Assembly: GCF_025641885.1 (NCBI RefSeq)
Contig: NZ_JAOTQN010000001.1
Location: forward strand, 868,001 to 932,000
Length of the DNA: 64,000 bases
DNA from: Pyrobaculum sp. 3827-6
GTDB taxonomy: Archaea > Thermoproteota > Thermoprotei > Thermoproteales > Thermoproteaceae
Direction: 5' to 3'
Part shown: piece by piece, positions 1-8,599 of the stretch
Position numbering within the stretch: position 1 is the first letter of the stretch
Layout of the letters: every line of letters begins with the position of its first letter
Notes under the pieces: generated by a model
The model's database searches: none
Seen by the model: only the letters and a program-made list of their open reading frames with translations
Told to the model about the DNA's origin: nothing
Translations under genes and position numbers: made by a program

Positions 1-660
1 GGGCTAGACGACGTTGCGGAGGAGCTCGGAGCCGAAATGAAAAATGTGACCGGGAAATACCTCCCCGTCTTGAAGCTAGCCAACCCCAGGCTCAAAGCCC
101 CTGTATCCAAGCCCTTCAACCCACACGTCGTTGAGGCTGTGCTCTTCAAACTAGGGGCAGAGGTAGGCCTCCTCACCTACGACCGGGCACACAAGACGGC
201 AAGCTTGACAGAGCTAGCGGAGGAGCACATGGAGCAACAAGGCGTGGAGGTCGTGAGAACGGCCCCAGGGAGCCCCATAGTGCTGGCCGCCGTGGCCGCA
301 GCAGTAGCGTCTGCGAATAAGGTGCACATAATATCGCCCTGGGTCGACGACAAGGTGGCGCAGGCCCTAGATCCCTTGCTCCACGGGAGAAGGGCAGTGG
401 TGATTAGCAGAGAGCCGCGCGACGAGTCCCACAGACGTGGGCTGGAGATACTGTCAAAACACGGCGAGGTCCACTGCTACAGACACCTACACACAAAACT
501 CGTAGTGGGGATATCCGCAGTAGTTACAAGCGCCAATTTGGTATACACAAGCATGCTCCGCAACATAGAGACTGGGGTATTCTACCAAGACGCCCCGCCA
601 GCCCTAAGATTACACGCAGAAGAAATCCTGGCGTCGGCGAGGAGATGCGATCAAAATTAG
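1..660 (+). CDS. PLD-like nuclease domain protein (5' partial)
   Basis: The reading frame is open from base 1 and runs in frame into the ATG at 37, so the gene probably starts outside the window. The C-terminal half has a phospholipase D-type signature: His-Thr-Lys followed about 10 residues later by Thr-Ser-Ala-Asn-Leu, preceded by a strand around HIISPWVD typical of PLD folds. The acidic residue usually found five positions after the Lys is a Gly here, so activity is uncertain. Only one HxK motif is visible, as in single-motif nuclease-like members that act as dimers. Function unknown; a nuclease or an inactive relative are both possible. Confidence 0.7.
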   Translation, partial: GLDDVAEELGAEMKNVTGKYLPVLKLANPRLKAPVSKPFNPHVVEAVLFKLGAEVGLLTYDRAHKTASLTELAEEHMEQQGVEVVRTAPGSPIVLAAVAAAVASANKVHIISPWVDDKVAQALDPLLHGRRAVVISREPRDESHRRGLEILSKHGEVHCYRHLHTKLVVGISAVVTSANLVYTSMLRNIETGVFYQDAPPALRLHAEEILASARRCDQN

Positions 661-683
661 CCGCAGGGCATAGGCTAGAAAAC

Positions 684-800
684 TGGCGGGCCCGGTGGGA
701 TTCGAACCCACGACCTACGGGTTGCTCGGGCCAGGCCCGTTAAGAGCCTCGGCGGGCCCCGCCGGCCCACCGCCGCTCTACCAGGCTGAGCTACGGGCCC
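684..800 (-). tRNA. tRNA-Lys(CTT) with two introns
   Basis: Acceptor strands GGGCCCG and CGGGCCC pair, D stem GCTC/GAGC is intact, the T arm is GTGGG-TTCGAAT-CCCAC, and CCA is encoded at 684-686. The anticodon stem closes only if two segments are removed: about 22 nt within the 5' strand of the anticodon stem and about 18 nt after position 37. The mature loop is then CTCTTAA, anticodon CTT. The first intron site is non-canonical, which is known in Thermoproteales and implies the heteromeric splicing endonuclease. A TATA box (CTTAAAAA, about 822-831) lies upstream and overlaps a PaRep2b tail. Confidence 0.93.
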
Positions 801-824
801 CCTTTACTAATATTATACATGTTT

Positions 825-990
825 TTAAGTTTTTTGGCTTTGGCCCAGGTCGGCGTACGCAAGTCCCAGCATCGCCGGCGCCCAAGTCGCCGCCGAGGAG
901 TAGCATCTGCTCATGACCCCCCTCCGCCCCTTCCATTTCTCCATTCTCAAGATCTTGAGCGGGTTGGCCGTCCTCATGGAATCTGACTGG
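825..990 (-). pseudogene. PaRep2b C-terminal remnant (copy A)
   Basis: The minus strand encodes a decayed end of a PaRep2b-family protein. The segment MRTANPLKILRMEKW matches MRTAAVLKALGIKEW of the copy at 45837-47093, and it ends in LGQSQKT where that copy has LGQCRKT. Nothing recognisable of the family remains upstream of about 990. The stop codon lies 24 nt before tRNA-Lys, and the last codons (AAA ACT TAA) merge with that tRNA's TATA box. PaRep2b proteins are a repeated family known from Pyrobaculum; their function is unknown. Confidence 0.65.
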
Positions 991-1248
991 CTCCCAACCT
1001 GGCGTGGGCGTATGTCCACACTTGCCGTCTCTGGTTTTTCAAAACCAGAGGCCGCGGCGTTTCTGGCTTCTAGAGCCTCGAAACCGCTGGGCGTCTGCAG
1101 TTGTTCATCCCCGGCCACGGCATTCTTCACATCTCAGCATTGCCGGCCCCAATCACCGTATCTAAGTGGGGGAGGGGCTTAAATCTCTTCGCGCCAGGGT
1201 GAAGGAGTGGGGTATTGGAAGGGGTCCGCCCCGCGGGCGGCGTGGGTG
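991..1248. other. Intergenic stretch with a perfect hairpin
   Basis: No convincing coding potential. At 1029-1050 there is a perfect 10-bp inverted repeat (CTCTGGTTTT / AAAACCAGAG) with a 2-nt loop, followed at about 1062-1076 by a weaker palindrome around TCTAGA. The stretch sits upstream of the decayed PaRep2b tail and downstream of the minus-strand SWIM gene, so the hairpin could be a terminator for either strand or part of a decayed element. The sequence does not decide between these. Confidence 0.4.
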
Positions 1249-1638
1249 CTATATCTCTTTCTCGCCGGTGTGTAGCCAGGTTAGCTTGGTGAGGTCGATT
1301 TCCTTGCCCTGTTTTAGGAGGGACGTCATGTTCCAAGTTATGACGCCTATGATTATGTGTTTGCATATCTTGCCTCCTATCGTGTTGCCTTCGCATGTGC
1401 ACTTAGCTCCGTAGTATCCAACGGCGGTGTAGTACCACACGTCTGGCTTCTTCTCGGAGCGCACGGCGAGTCTTATCCCCGCGATCTCCCCGCCGCGCTC
1501 GACTAGCTCCACGATGCGGACCTTGTCGGGGGTGGCGTAGAGGTAGAGATCGAGCACCCTTTCAATCCTCACGCCCAGTGTCCTCGAGAGGGTTAGGAGG
1601 AAGGACCTGACCTTCTCCTCAATCTGTGGTTGCGGCAT
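1249..1638 (-). CDS. SWIM-type zinc finger protein
   Basis: A 129-residue protein with a SWIM-like metal site in its C-terminal half: Cys-Thr-Cys, nine residues, then Cys-Lys-His (CxCx9CxH). SWIM domains bind nucleic acid or protein in bacteria, archaea and eukaryotes. The N-terminal 60 residues look like a small alpha/beta region with no recognised family. The start lies 20 nt inside the upstream IMPase gene, so the two are probably co-transcribed. A link to DNA repair, as for some SWIM proteins partnered with recombinases, is only inference. Confidence 0.75.
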   Translation of the reverse strand: MPQPQIEEKVRSFLLTLSRTLGVRIERVLDLYLYATPDKVRIVELVERGGEIAGIRLAVRSEKKPDVWYYTAVGYYGAKCTCEGNTIGGKICKHIIIGVITWNMTSLLKQGKEIDLTKLTWLHTGEKEI

Positions 1639-2374
1639 TTACGAAATCTACGTCGCCCGCCACTAGGGATATCCTGGAGTGCGGCTTGGTGTCGCCCATC
1701 ACCACGTACCTAAAGCCGTCTACGTATTTGCCTATCGTCAACGCCCCCGCCACGTCGAGCAGTCTGAGCTTGCCCCGGAGGTCTAGGAAGCCGCGGGCTG
1801 TGCCCTCCACCGTGTACGCCAGCTCGGCGGCGGAGCTGCCGAGGCTCCTCCCCCTCAGCCCCAGCCGCCTCACGACTTCGCAGGTCTTTGGGGGGAAGCT
1901 GTTGCTCACTGCCACGAATACTATATTGCTCCTCGGGGTCCTCCTCAACGGCTTTCCGTTTTTGCGGGCGCCGACGCCGGGGGCCGCCGTGTAGACGTCT
2001 CCCGTGGGGGGTATCGCCACGACGGCGTATTCTAAATCGGCCAGGGTGCCCTCTCTATGTTTCCCGGCTGCGATGGATACGGCGAAGAAGGGCACGCCTA
2101 CGGCGTAGTTCAGCGACCCGTCGAGTGGGTCGAGGACGAAGATGTAGCGCTCGTCTCCCCACCTGTAGATGCCGCCTTCCTCTGCGTATAGGACGCCGCC
2201 TTCTTTAAAGGCCTCTCTGAGCATTTTGTATATGAGCGTCTCCGCGGCGATGTCCACCTCCCTGGTGACGTCGTCCTCTTTACGCGACACGACGTCTACG
2301 CCTCTGCCGGCTCTGAAGTACTCCATTAAAAAATGCGAGGCGCGGACCGCCACGGCCTCCAAGACGCCGAGCAC
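1619..2374 (-). CDS. Inositol monophosphatase / archaeal fructose-1,6-bisphosphatase family
   Basis: A 251-residue Mg-dependent sugar phosphatase of the IMPase superfamily. Metal ligands are visible as Glu-Glu near residues 65-66, DPLDGSLNY at 82-90, and the late LLDVAGALTI segment that normally supplies the last aspartate. Archaeal members often hydrolyse both inositol 1-phosphate and fructose 1,6-bisphosphate (class IV FBPase). The substrate cannot be fixed from sequence. The GTG start is supported by an AT-rich TATA box at about 2388-2402, 22 nt upstream. The SWIM gene follows with a 20-nt overlap. Confidence 0.9.
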   Translation of the reverse strand: MLGVLEAVAVRASHFLMEYFRAGRGVDVVSRKEDDVTREVDIAAETLIYKMLREAFKEGGVLYAEEGGIYRWGDERYIFVLDPLDGSLNYAVGVPFFAVSIAAGKHREGTLADLEYAVVAIPPTGDVYTAAPGVGARKNGKPLRRTPRSNIVFVAVSNSFPPKTCEVVRRLGLRGRSLGSSAAELAYTVEGTARGFLDLRGKLRLLDVAGALTIGKYVDGFRYVVMGDTKPHSRISLVAGDVDFVNAATTD

Positions 2375-2497
2375 GGCCCAACAATCACTATTATTTAAAT
2401 AGTCTACATACAGAACCGCTGGCGTTTTAAGCCCCGGGCCCCCGGGCTACATGGAGAAGGTGAAGAAGAGGTTTGTAATCGCGGCGGTGGGCGTTTT

Positions 2498-3520
2498 TTA
2501 GACTCTGATCTTCACGTCGAGGAAGTTCTCAGAAAGCCTAGCCCCCTCTGTCTCCAGCTCCAGGTCTAGGACGTAGTCCACGTACTTGGCGGCGCTCGCC
2601 ACGGCTGTTATGTAGTCAACGACGTCGTTGCCCAGCACCCTCTCCAAGTCGCGGAGGCCGGAGACCGCGAAGACCCAGGGCTTGAGGCGGCCCGAGTATA
2701 TATTATACAGCACCTCCACAATGTCTTTGAAGGTGGCGGCGACCCTCACCCTGTCCTCGTCGAGCTCAGCGGGGAGGGTGGTGGCGGGGAAGAGGGAGAG
2801 GTAAAACACGTCGCGCGCGGCGGCGACCTCCTCCAGCTTCTTGGCGAGGGCCTTCTTGTCCCTACCGTACACCCCCACGATCTGCGACTTGTAGAGCTCC
2901 CCCACGCCGAGGAGAGAGGCGTCCTCCTGCAGGGGTATCTTCGCCACCTGGGGCCTCCTGGGCGTGTAGACGTAGACGAGGCCCACCCCCTCTACGAAGT
3001 CGAAGAGAAGGCGCTCGCTGGGCGGGGCGAAGCGGGACTTCACCAGCTTTATATACCTCACCGTGTGGCCAACGGCGTTCTCCTTGTACCCAACCCTCAC
3101 CAGATTGTCGGCGATGTAGAACACCTGCCGGTGGACCCCCTCCACCACGGCTATAATGGGCATGTCCTTGGCGAGCTGGTAGAGGAAGCCGTGGACGAGC
3201 TCCTCAAGCTTCTCCCCCCGCGGCGCTATTCCGTTTACTGAGTCCACCACCAGCGCCTCGTATTCATGTATGTGGTCGGCCACGAACTTGGCTATGTTGC
3301 CTCTAAAGGCGCGGGGGAAGTCGAACACGTAGAACTTATCCGCCCTCGCCCCCACCCGCATAAACACCTCCTTCAACACGCCCGGCGGCTCGTTGGTGCT
3401 GATCCACAGAACCCTGTTGGCGACCCTGTCGGCCAGCTTCGCCGCGACGCTTGTCTTGCCGCTACCCGGCGGCCCGTAAACCACAGTAAAGCCCCTAGAC
3501 GCCGGCAAAAGATCAGACAC
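2498..3520 (-). CDS. RecA-superfamily (KaiC/RadB-like) ATPase
   Basis: A Walker A motif, GPPGSGKTS, lies near the N-terminus, and a Walker B-like strand, ALVVDSVNG, lies about 75 residues later, as in RecA/KaiC-type ATPases. The C-terminal 150 residues have no recognised domain. Archaeal single-domain relatives serve in recombination regulation or signalling; the role here is unknown. The frame extends 5 codons further upstream to a TTG, but GTG at 3520 is preferred because the TATA box (TTTTAAAA, around 3541-3549) lies 25 nt before it. No motif for DNA binding or a partner is evident. Confidence 0.8.
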   Translation of the reverse strand: MSDLLPASRGFTVVYGPPGSGKTSVAAKLADRVANRVLWISTNEPPGVLKEVFMRVGARADKFYVFDFPRAFRGNIAKFVADHIHEYEALVVDSVNGIAPRGEKLEELVHGFLYQLAKDMPIIAVVEGVHRQVFYIADNLVRVGYKENAVGHTVRYIKLVKSRFAPPSERLLFDFVEGVGLVYVYTPRRPQVAKIPLQEDASLLGVGELYKSQIVGVYGRDKKALAKKLEEVAAARDVFYLSLFPATTLPAELDEDRVRVAATFKDIVEVLYNIYSGRLKPWVFAVSGLRDLERVLGNDVVDYITAVASAAKYVDYVLDLELETEGARLSENFLDVKIRV

Positions 3521-3576
3521 GCCACATACTAACAACGAGTTTTAAAACTTGCCGCGCCCCCACCCGGCGAAGAGCC

Positions 3577-4188
3577 TCACGACGACCAGCCCCGCGAAGC
3601 CTCTCTATACGCAAGCATTTCTACAACATGCGCGGCGAAGAGAATAAGCAAGCCCAGAGGCGCCGTGACCACCGGGACGAGGAAGGCGACGCCCACCAGC
3701 GTGACCACATAAGCCGTGTGGAACCTCAAAACCCCGGTATGTCTATACATATGCTTGAGGTACAGCACATGCGTGGCTAGATACGCCAGCGCCAGGCCCC
3801 AGACAAGCCCCAAGACCGCCAGCGCGGTAGCCAGAGCCGCGTCCGGGGGGAGGTCCTGCAGTAGCGGCCTCTCCCTTCTCAGAAGCCCCAGCGCCAGAAG
3901 CGACAGCTCCACCACAAACAGAGCTGTGAGGAGCCGGGCCTGGACACCCGCCCACCTAACCCCCAGCTGGCTGAGCGCCATGAAGCCCCTATGGATTAGC
4001 AAGACGACGGCGAACCCCGCCGCCCCAAGGGGCAACGCCGCGAGGGCGAGGACGCCCAGGTAGGGAGACGCCGGGTTGCTAAACTCTACAAACACGGCGG
4101 ACATGAGCAATGCAAAAGAGGCGGCGAGGAGCACCAAGCTGTATAGATACCCCCTGTACATGAGCCGGCAGGCAGACGCCAGATCCAT
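3577..4188 (-). CDS. Polytopic membrane protein of unknown function
   Basis: A 203-residue protein with about six hydrophobic segments, for example LVLLAASFALLMSAVFV, LALAALPLGAAGFAVVL and TAYVVTLVGVAFLVPVV. No family is recognised. The open frame continues upstream into tRNA-Val, but that extension encodes tRNA sequence, so the ATG at 4188 (MDLASACRLM) is taken as the start. The gene lies directly after the tRNA-Val 3' end on the same strand. Its spacing to the ATPase gene at 2498 argues against translational coupling. Confidence 0.75.
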   Translation of the reverse strand: MDLASACRLMYRGYLYSLVLLAASFALLMSAVFVEFSNPASPYLGVLALAALPLGAAGFAVVLLIHRGFMALSQLGVRWAGVQARLLTALFVVELSLLALGLLRRERPLLQDLPPDAALATALAVLGLVWGLALAYLATHVLYLKHMYRHTGVLRFHTAYVVTLVGVAFLVPVVTAPLGLLILFAAHVVEMLAYREASRGWSS

Positions 4189-4215
4189 AACAGAGGCGGC
4201 TTGGGGGTAAAAATA

Positions 4216-4309
<94 letters not shown>

Positions 4310-4331
4310 GTTCCCCCCTATTCCACTATTT

Positions 4332-5113
4332 TTAAGTTTTTCTGCATTGGCCTAGGGTGGTGCACACCGGCTCTAGGCGCATGAAGGCGTCTAGGGCGCC
4401 GCCGGTGAGGCGTATCTCTCTTTCTACTCTGATCCACTTGTCCACGCCTAGGGCTTTCAGCACGGCGGCTGTTCTCAGGTAGTCGGCCTCGCGTCCGCCC
4501 TCCGCGTCTGCGTGTATGTTGACGTAGCCGCGAATCACGCCGCCGCTCTCTTTATAGAACCTGGCTTCCTTTTCCACAGCCACCTCGCGCCCCTCCTCCG
4601 CCACCACGGCTTTGATCTTGACGACTAGGTGCTCCTTCTTCTCGCTCTTCTCTGTCCACGCCTCCATCTCCTCAACACGCACTTTCATCCTCCTGCCCTC
4701 TACCTCAACCTCCCTCTCTATGGGCGGCTTCACGGAGCCCCACATCTCGCCTTCGCGGAAGTACTCCTCCAGCTGTTTACGCACTTCCACGCCCTTCCTC
4801 TCTGCCTCCCTTAGGAGCATTTCTTTCAGCCGCTGGGCTCTCTCGTCGCCGTGTAGGGCGAGCCAGCCGATGTATCTAAGGCCGTCGGCCGTTATGCGGA
4901 CGAAGCCCCTCTTCCCCTCACCGGGCTCCCTTGCGGTGAAGTGGACAATGCACCACTCCCCCTCGCACCTGTCCCTCATCCCCAGCCCCCGCAGAGGCTC
5001 CACCGCGCCTCTGAAGGATTGAGGGATCTCTAGGTTCAAATTCCACAACCACGGAGCCTTCGCTTGTCATTCCTACGGAGAACCTTACGCCTTCCCACTC
5101 CGGCGTCTCTGTA
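4332..5113 (-). pseudogene. PaRep2b protein, 5'-truncated and frameshifted (copy B)
   Basis: A 238-codon frame (4332-5048) matches the C-terminal half of the PaRep2b copy at 45837-47093 throughout, including WLALHGDE, EYFREGEMWGSVKPP, KEHLVVKIKAVV, EGGREADYLRTAAVLKALGV and the end LEPVCTTLGQCRKT. Homology continues upstream in another frame (TETPEWEGVRFSVG...VEFEPRDPS) to about 5113. Compared with copy C, one extra T in the stretch encoding PRDP-QSF causes the frameshift. The original N-terminal half is absent. The stop is 22 nt from tRNA-Val. Function of the family is unknown. Confidence 0.85.
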
Positions 5114-5463
5114 CTTTACTGTGTTTTATATAAGCCGTGGATGTTATAGAGCTGGGCGAGGAGTGGCGTATAGCCAAAATCGTAGCCAGGCAGGGGGATA
5201 TCCTTGAGATCTACGCTTCAACAAACCCCGCACGCAATGCCTAGTGAAGGCGGTAGAGGCAAAGCCCTAGTGGTAACATGGACCGGGATAAGGCAAGAAA
5301 AACTCTCGGACGTAAGACACGACACTTTAGAGACAACTCCTGTTATGGCTCCAACTAAATGCGACACATCACGTCGTTAGCCGACGCGCCTAGAAAAGCA
5401 GAACACAGTAAGCCATTTTTCGGCGAGATGTCCCTCGCCGGAGTCGATCCATACGAGATTCTA
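5114..5463. other. Non-coding or decayed stretch upstream of the SBP gene
   Basis: No gene is recognised. A short plus-strand frame at about 5135-5242 (VDVIELGEEWRIAKIV, about 35 codons) looks protein-like and is preceded by TTTATATAAG, but that box is too close to the GTG for leaderless expression. It may be the remnant of a gene. The remainder holds only short frames. Confidence 0.3.
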
Positions 5464-5479
5464 AATACTACGTAGTATT
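5464..5479. promoter_or_regulatory. Perfect 16-bp palindrome, candidate operator
   Basis: AATACTACGTAGTATT is a perfect palindrome 45 nt upstream of the substrate-binding protein start and about 12 nt before its TATA box (TATTTAAAT, 5493-5501). A symmetric site just upstream of a TATA box suits a dimeric regulator. Since the gene encodes an ABC uptake protein, a metal- or cofactor-responsive regulator is a reasonable guess, without direct evidence. Confidence 0.5.
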
Positions 5480-5523
5480 AAATGCGCTACAATATTTAAA
5501 TACACAATTATTATTACTGTTTC

Positions 5524-6843
5524 ATGTCTCCGAAACTCACAATATTAGTAGCAGTGGTGGTGGCCATCGCCATCGGGGCGGCTTTATACCTAATAAGCAA
5601 CCAAGCGCCACCAACCACAGCGCCTCAACCAACTCCAACCACAACTCAACAGACGACGCCACCCACGTCTCCAAAGACGGCGACATCTCCATCTCCAGCT
5701 CAACAGACCACACCACCCCCATCTCCAGCCACAACTCGACAAACGACGCCAACCCCCTCCACAGCCACGACCCAGCAGACGACGCCAGTCCAGAGCTCGA
5801 CGTCTCCGCAGACCACAGCCACACCGCCCCAGTACATAACCATAAGAGACGTCTTGGGGAGGGAGGTGCAGATTAAGCTACCAGTCAGAAGAGTAGTAGC
5901 CATAGGCCCAGGTGCGCTTCGCCTAGTCGTATACCTCAACGCGACGGATAAATTGGCGGGGATAGAGGCCCTGGAGAAAAGGCCTCCACAGGGGAGGGAT
6001 TACGGCTACGTGTTGTGGGCTAAAAACCTCACGGGCCTCCCAGTCGTAGGCCAAGGAGGGCCCGGCAGCCCCGTCAACTTCGAGGCTATTATCGAGGCGA
6101 GACCCGACGTGATAATAATGACGCCGACGCTCGCGAACACGCCAGATGAGGTACAAGCGAAGACCGGCATCCCCGTGGTAGCCGTGACTTACGGCACCAC
6201 GGGCACTATAAACTTCACGGAACTGTTCTACTCGTTGAAGATATTGGGCCAGATCTTGGATAGAGAACAGAGAGCCCGCCAGCTAATCGCGTACATGCAA
6301 TCGCTGATAAAAGACCTCGAGAGACGCACAGCCAACGTGACAAATAGGCCTAAGGTATACGCCGGCGCTATATCGTACAGGGGCGGACGGCCCTTCACCA
6401 GTACCCAGTCTGGCTTCCCGCCGCTTGTTCTGCTGAAGACGCCCAGCGTCGCCGATAAGTACAATATCATGCCCGGTGCCCAAATTAGCTGGGAGGCTCT
6501 CCTCAAAGAGCAACCCGACGTCGTGTTTATAGATTTGGGGAACTACCTAACTGTGGTGCAGGACTTCAACAAGTCTAAGGACCCATACTGCTCTCTCAAC
6601 GCGTTTAAGCAAGGCAAGGTGTACGGGGTCTTGCCCTTCAACCACTACTGGACAAATATAGCAACTATGCTCGCCGACGCCTACTACATGGGCAAGGTGC
6701 TGTACCCAGACCGCTTCGCCGACGTCGATCCGGCCAAGAAGGCCAACGAGATATATACCGAGTTTCTGGGAATGCCCCTATACCAGAAAATAGCCAAAGA
6801 CTTCGGAGGCGGCTTTAGACAGCTCAGCTTCCCATGCGGCTAA
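5524..6843 (+). CDS. ABC transporter substrate-binding protein (BtuF/FepB-like)
   Basis: 439 residues. An N-terminal hydrophobic segment (about 4-24) is followed by a roughly 70-residue Thr/Pro/Ser/Gln-rich linker, then a periplasmic-binding fold of the iron-siderophore, cobalamin or oxyanion class: ITIRDVLGREVQIKLPVRRVVAIGPGALRLVVYL, then ARPDVIIM, and later EQPDVVFIDLG. The protein is probably anchored outside the membrane, with the linker spanning the S-layer side and likely O-glycosylated. The ATG is 27 nt after the TATA box. A permease would be expected next, but only a short remnant follows. The ligand cannot be told from sequence. Confidence 0.88.
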   Translation: MSPKLTILVAVVVAIAIGAALYLISNQAPPTTAPQPTPTTTQQTTPPTSPKTATSPSPAQQTTPPPSPATTRQTTPTPSTATTQQTTPVQSSTSPQTTATPPQYITIRDVLGREVQIKLPVRRVVAIGPGALRLVVYLNATDKLAGIEALEKRPPQGRDYGYVLWAKNLTGLPVVGQGGPGSPVNFEAIIEARPDVIIMTPTLANTPDEVQAKTGIPVVAVTYGTTGTINFTELFYSLKILGQILDREQRARQLIAYMQSLIKDLERRTANVTNRPKVYAGAISYRGGRPFTSTQSGFPPLVLLKTPSVADKYNIMPGAQISWEALLKEQPDVVFIDLGNYLTVVQDFNKSKDPYCSLNAFKQGKVYGVLPFNHYWTNIATMLADAYYMGKVLYPDRFADVDPAKKANEIYTEFLGMPLYQKIAKDFGGGFRQLSFPCG

Positions 6844-7064
6844 GCTTGTATCTAGCGGCCTCCGCCACAGCCCTAATACTCCTATTTTTCTACCCCCTCT
6901 GTAATTGTTTTGTGCAGGTTGGGAGGGGGGTGGAGGGGTTTGGGTTTTCCTACTGGGGGTGGCCCACTTCTGGCGTTGGTTGCTGGCGAAGTCCTCTTAC
7001 CAGCTCCGTTGCTGGGGAATTTAGCTCCTCTAAGGCCGTGCGTAGCGCGTGGGGTTTCGGATAG
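6834..7064 (+). pseudogene. Truncated ABC permease start (remnant)
   Basis: An ATG overlaps the last codons of the substrate-binding protein in the ATG-N4-TAA arrangement typical of coupled ABC genes. It opens with MRLSLYLAASATALILLFFYPL, as expected for the first membrane helix of a FecCD-type permease. After about 25 residues the frame becomes Gly/Trp-rich and no longer resembles a permease, and no ATPase gene follows. I infer that the permease and ATPase were deleted. The match is short, so chance is not excluded. Confidence 0.4.
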
Positions 7065-7226
7065 CCGCCTCGTAGGCGCCTCCGCTGGCTGACTCGCCGA
7101 GACCCCGTTAAGCGTTTACAGACACCGCCCAGCTATCCGCAAGTAGCCTAAAGTCCTATAGCTGAACTGTCGTCGTTAAGAGCTACGAGCCCGCTTAGCC
7201 TTCCTTCACTTTTAAAGTTTTTCCCT

Positions 7227-7454
7227 ATGTGGTGGGTTGTCTGTCTCTTCGGCGCTACGGAGGATTTTTTAAACTGGATGTACTGCGTGTACATGGCGTC
7301 TGTGCTGGCGGTGCTGGGGGTTCACGCCAACGTGTTGAGGAGGTACGGCGTGTCTCCGGAGGAGGATGTCGAGGCCGCTGTTTCGAAGCTGGCGGCCGCG
7401 GCGCCTCACATAGCCCACTTCTTGAGGGAGGTGAGCAGGCTCGGCGGGTTGTAG
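7227..7454 (+). CDS. Small hypothetical protein
   Basis: Up to 75 residues. The C-terminal part (VSPEEDVEAAVSKLAAAAPHIAHFLREVSRL) is a plausible amphipathic helical segment, and codon use there resembles real genes. The TATA box CTTTTAAAG at 7209-7217 would give a transcript start near 7238, downstream of the first ATG, so the ATG at 7278 (MYCVYMASVLAVLG) may be the true start. No family recognised; it may be a fragment. Confidence 0.4.
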   Translation: MWWVVCLFGATEDFLNWMYCVYMASVLAVLGVHANVLRRYGVSPEEDVEAAVSKLAAAAPHIAHFLREVSRLGGL

Positions 7455-7574
7455 CGTGTGTTTTTCCGGGGGTGAAGTTTTATATGTCTCCGTGTTGTAT
7501 ATGACGGGTGACGAGAGGCGGTGGGAGATTGGTGATCGGGGATTTGAACGCTGATATAGGTTGTCTATTTCTAC

Positions 7575-8558
7575 GTGGATCTCGTTGTTAGGATTTCTCG
7601 GGGGAGGGCCTTGGAGCTCCGCGGGGGTGGCGTTAGGCTGGGGTCTAGCTTCGTGCCTGGCGAGGTGGAGGTGAGGTGGGACGGGGTATACGTGGGGGGT
7701 AGGCTCCTCGTCTTTAGGCGGGCTTTGAAGTGTCCTGTGAAAATCGGCGGTGCGTATCTCTGCGGGGGGCCGGCGGAGGTGCCCCGCTTTTTCTATAGAG
7801 AGGTTTTCGCAGAGGGGCTTGGGGAGAGGTTGCGGCTGGCTGAGCTCTTCGCCACCGACAGGCTAAACGGGGGTGACTGCCTCGCCGAGTATCTCTACGC
7901 CTTGGCGAGGGGGGCGCCCTTCCTCTGGTCTATCTACAGGCGGGGGCCTGTGGAGAGGCCGCGGAGGTGTGGCGAGGTGCTGGGGGTGCTGGTGTCGCGG
8001 GGGCTTAGGGAGCGGGTGGCTTACGAGCCCCCGCCGCTGGGGCGGGCGGCGGGTGCTCTCCTGGGTCTGCTACGCTTCCCGGAGGCGTTGGGGCTTGTGG
8101 AGAGGTCGTGGCTGGGGCTGGCGGTGGCTCTGCGGTACGGGATCTACGGCGCCCTGCGGTGGGACCTCCCGCGGTCTCCCGACATGTGGTTGCTTCTCTT
8201 TGGGATGTATGCGGCTCTTGACCCCGTGGTGGTGCCCGGCGGCGTGGCTCTGGATCTGGGTCTGCTGAGGGCGCTTCCCTACATAGTGGCGCGGGTCTTG
8301 GGGAGGTGGGTTGTTGCCTTCAACGTGGCGGGTCTCCGCATGGCGGCGGGGAATATCAACATGATGGTGGACGGCGGGCGGAGGAGGGCGCGGTACGCGT
8401 CGTGTGACGGGGATAGGTGCGTGGTGGGGGACCTCCACTTCAACATATGTGTGGAGCTGGAGTGCGGGGTGTTTAGGACTTGGGATTTTGAGTTTAAGGG
8501 GCCGGTTAAATGCCGCGACCTCGGTCTCCCCTACGTGGCGGTGGAGCCTTGTAAATAG
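7575..8558 (+). CDS. Conserved-looking hypothetical protein
   Basis: A 327-residue protein starting at GTG. It has strong GC-rich coding bias and no gaps in coding character, but I recognise no domain. Features visible are a beta-rich N-terminal 60 residues, a helical middle rich in Leu, Arg and Gly, and a C-terminal part with paired cysteines (CDGDRC, CVELEC). There is no clear signal peptide. It ends 41 nt before the phosphoribosyltransferase start but that gene has its own TATA box, so the pair is not necessarily an operon. Confidence 0.65.
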   Translation: MDLVVRISRGRALELRGGGVRLGSSFVPGEVEVRWDGVYVGGRLLVFRRALKCPVKIGGAYLCGGPAEVPRFFYREVFAEGLGERLRLAELFATDRLNGGDCLAEYLYALARGAPFLWSIYRRGPVERPRRCGEVLGVLVSRGLRERVAYEPPPLGRAAGALLGLLRFPEALGLVERSWLGLAVALRYGIYGALRWDLPRSPDMWLLLFGMYAALDPVVVPGGVALDLGLLRALPYIVARVLGRWVVAFNVAGLRMAAGNINMMVDGGRRRARYASCDGDRCVVGDLHFNICVELECGVFRTWDFEFKGPVKCRDLGLPYVAVEPCK

Positions 8559-8599
8559 TTCAAGTAATGTATATAAACGCGGCGGTTTCCTCTATCAAC

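Noticed and set aside
695-916. Open frame with MGFEPTTYGLL start
   Set aside because: It reads through the complement of tRNA-Lys; the T-arm sequence creates the frame.
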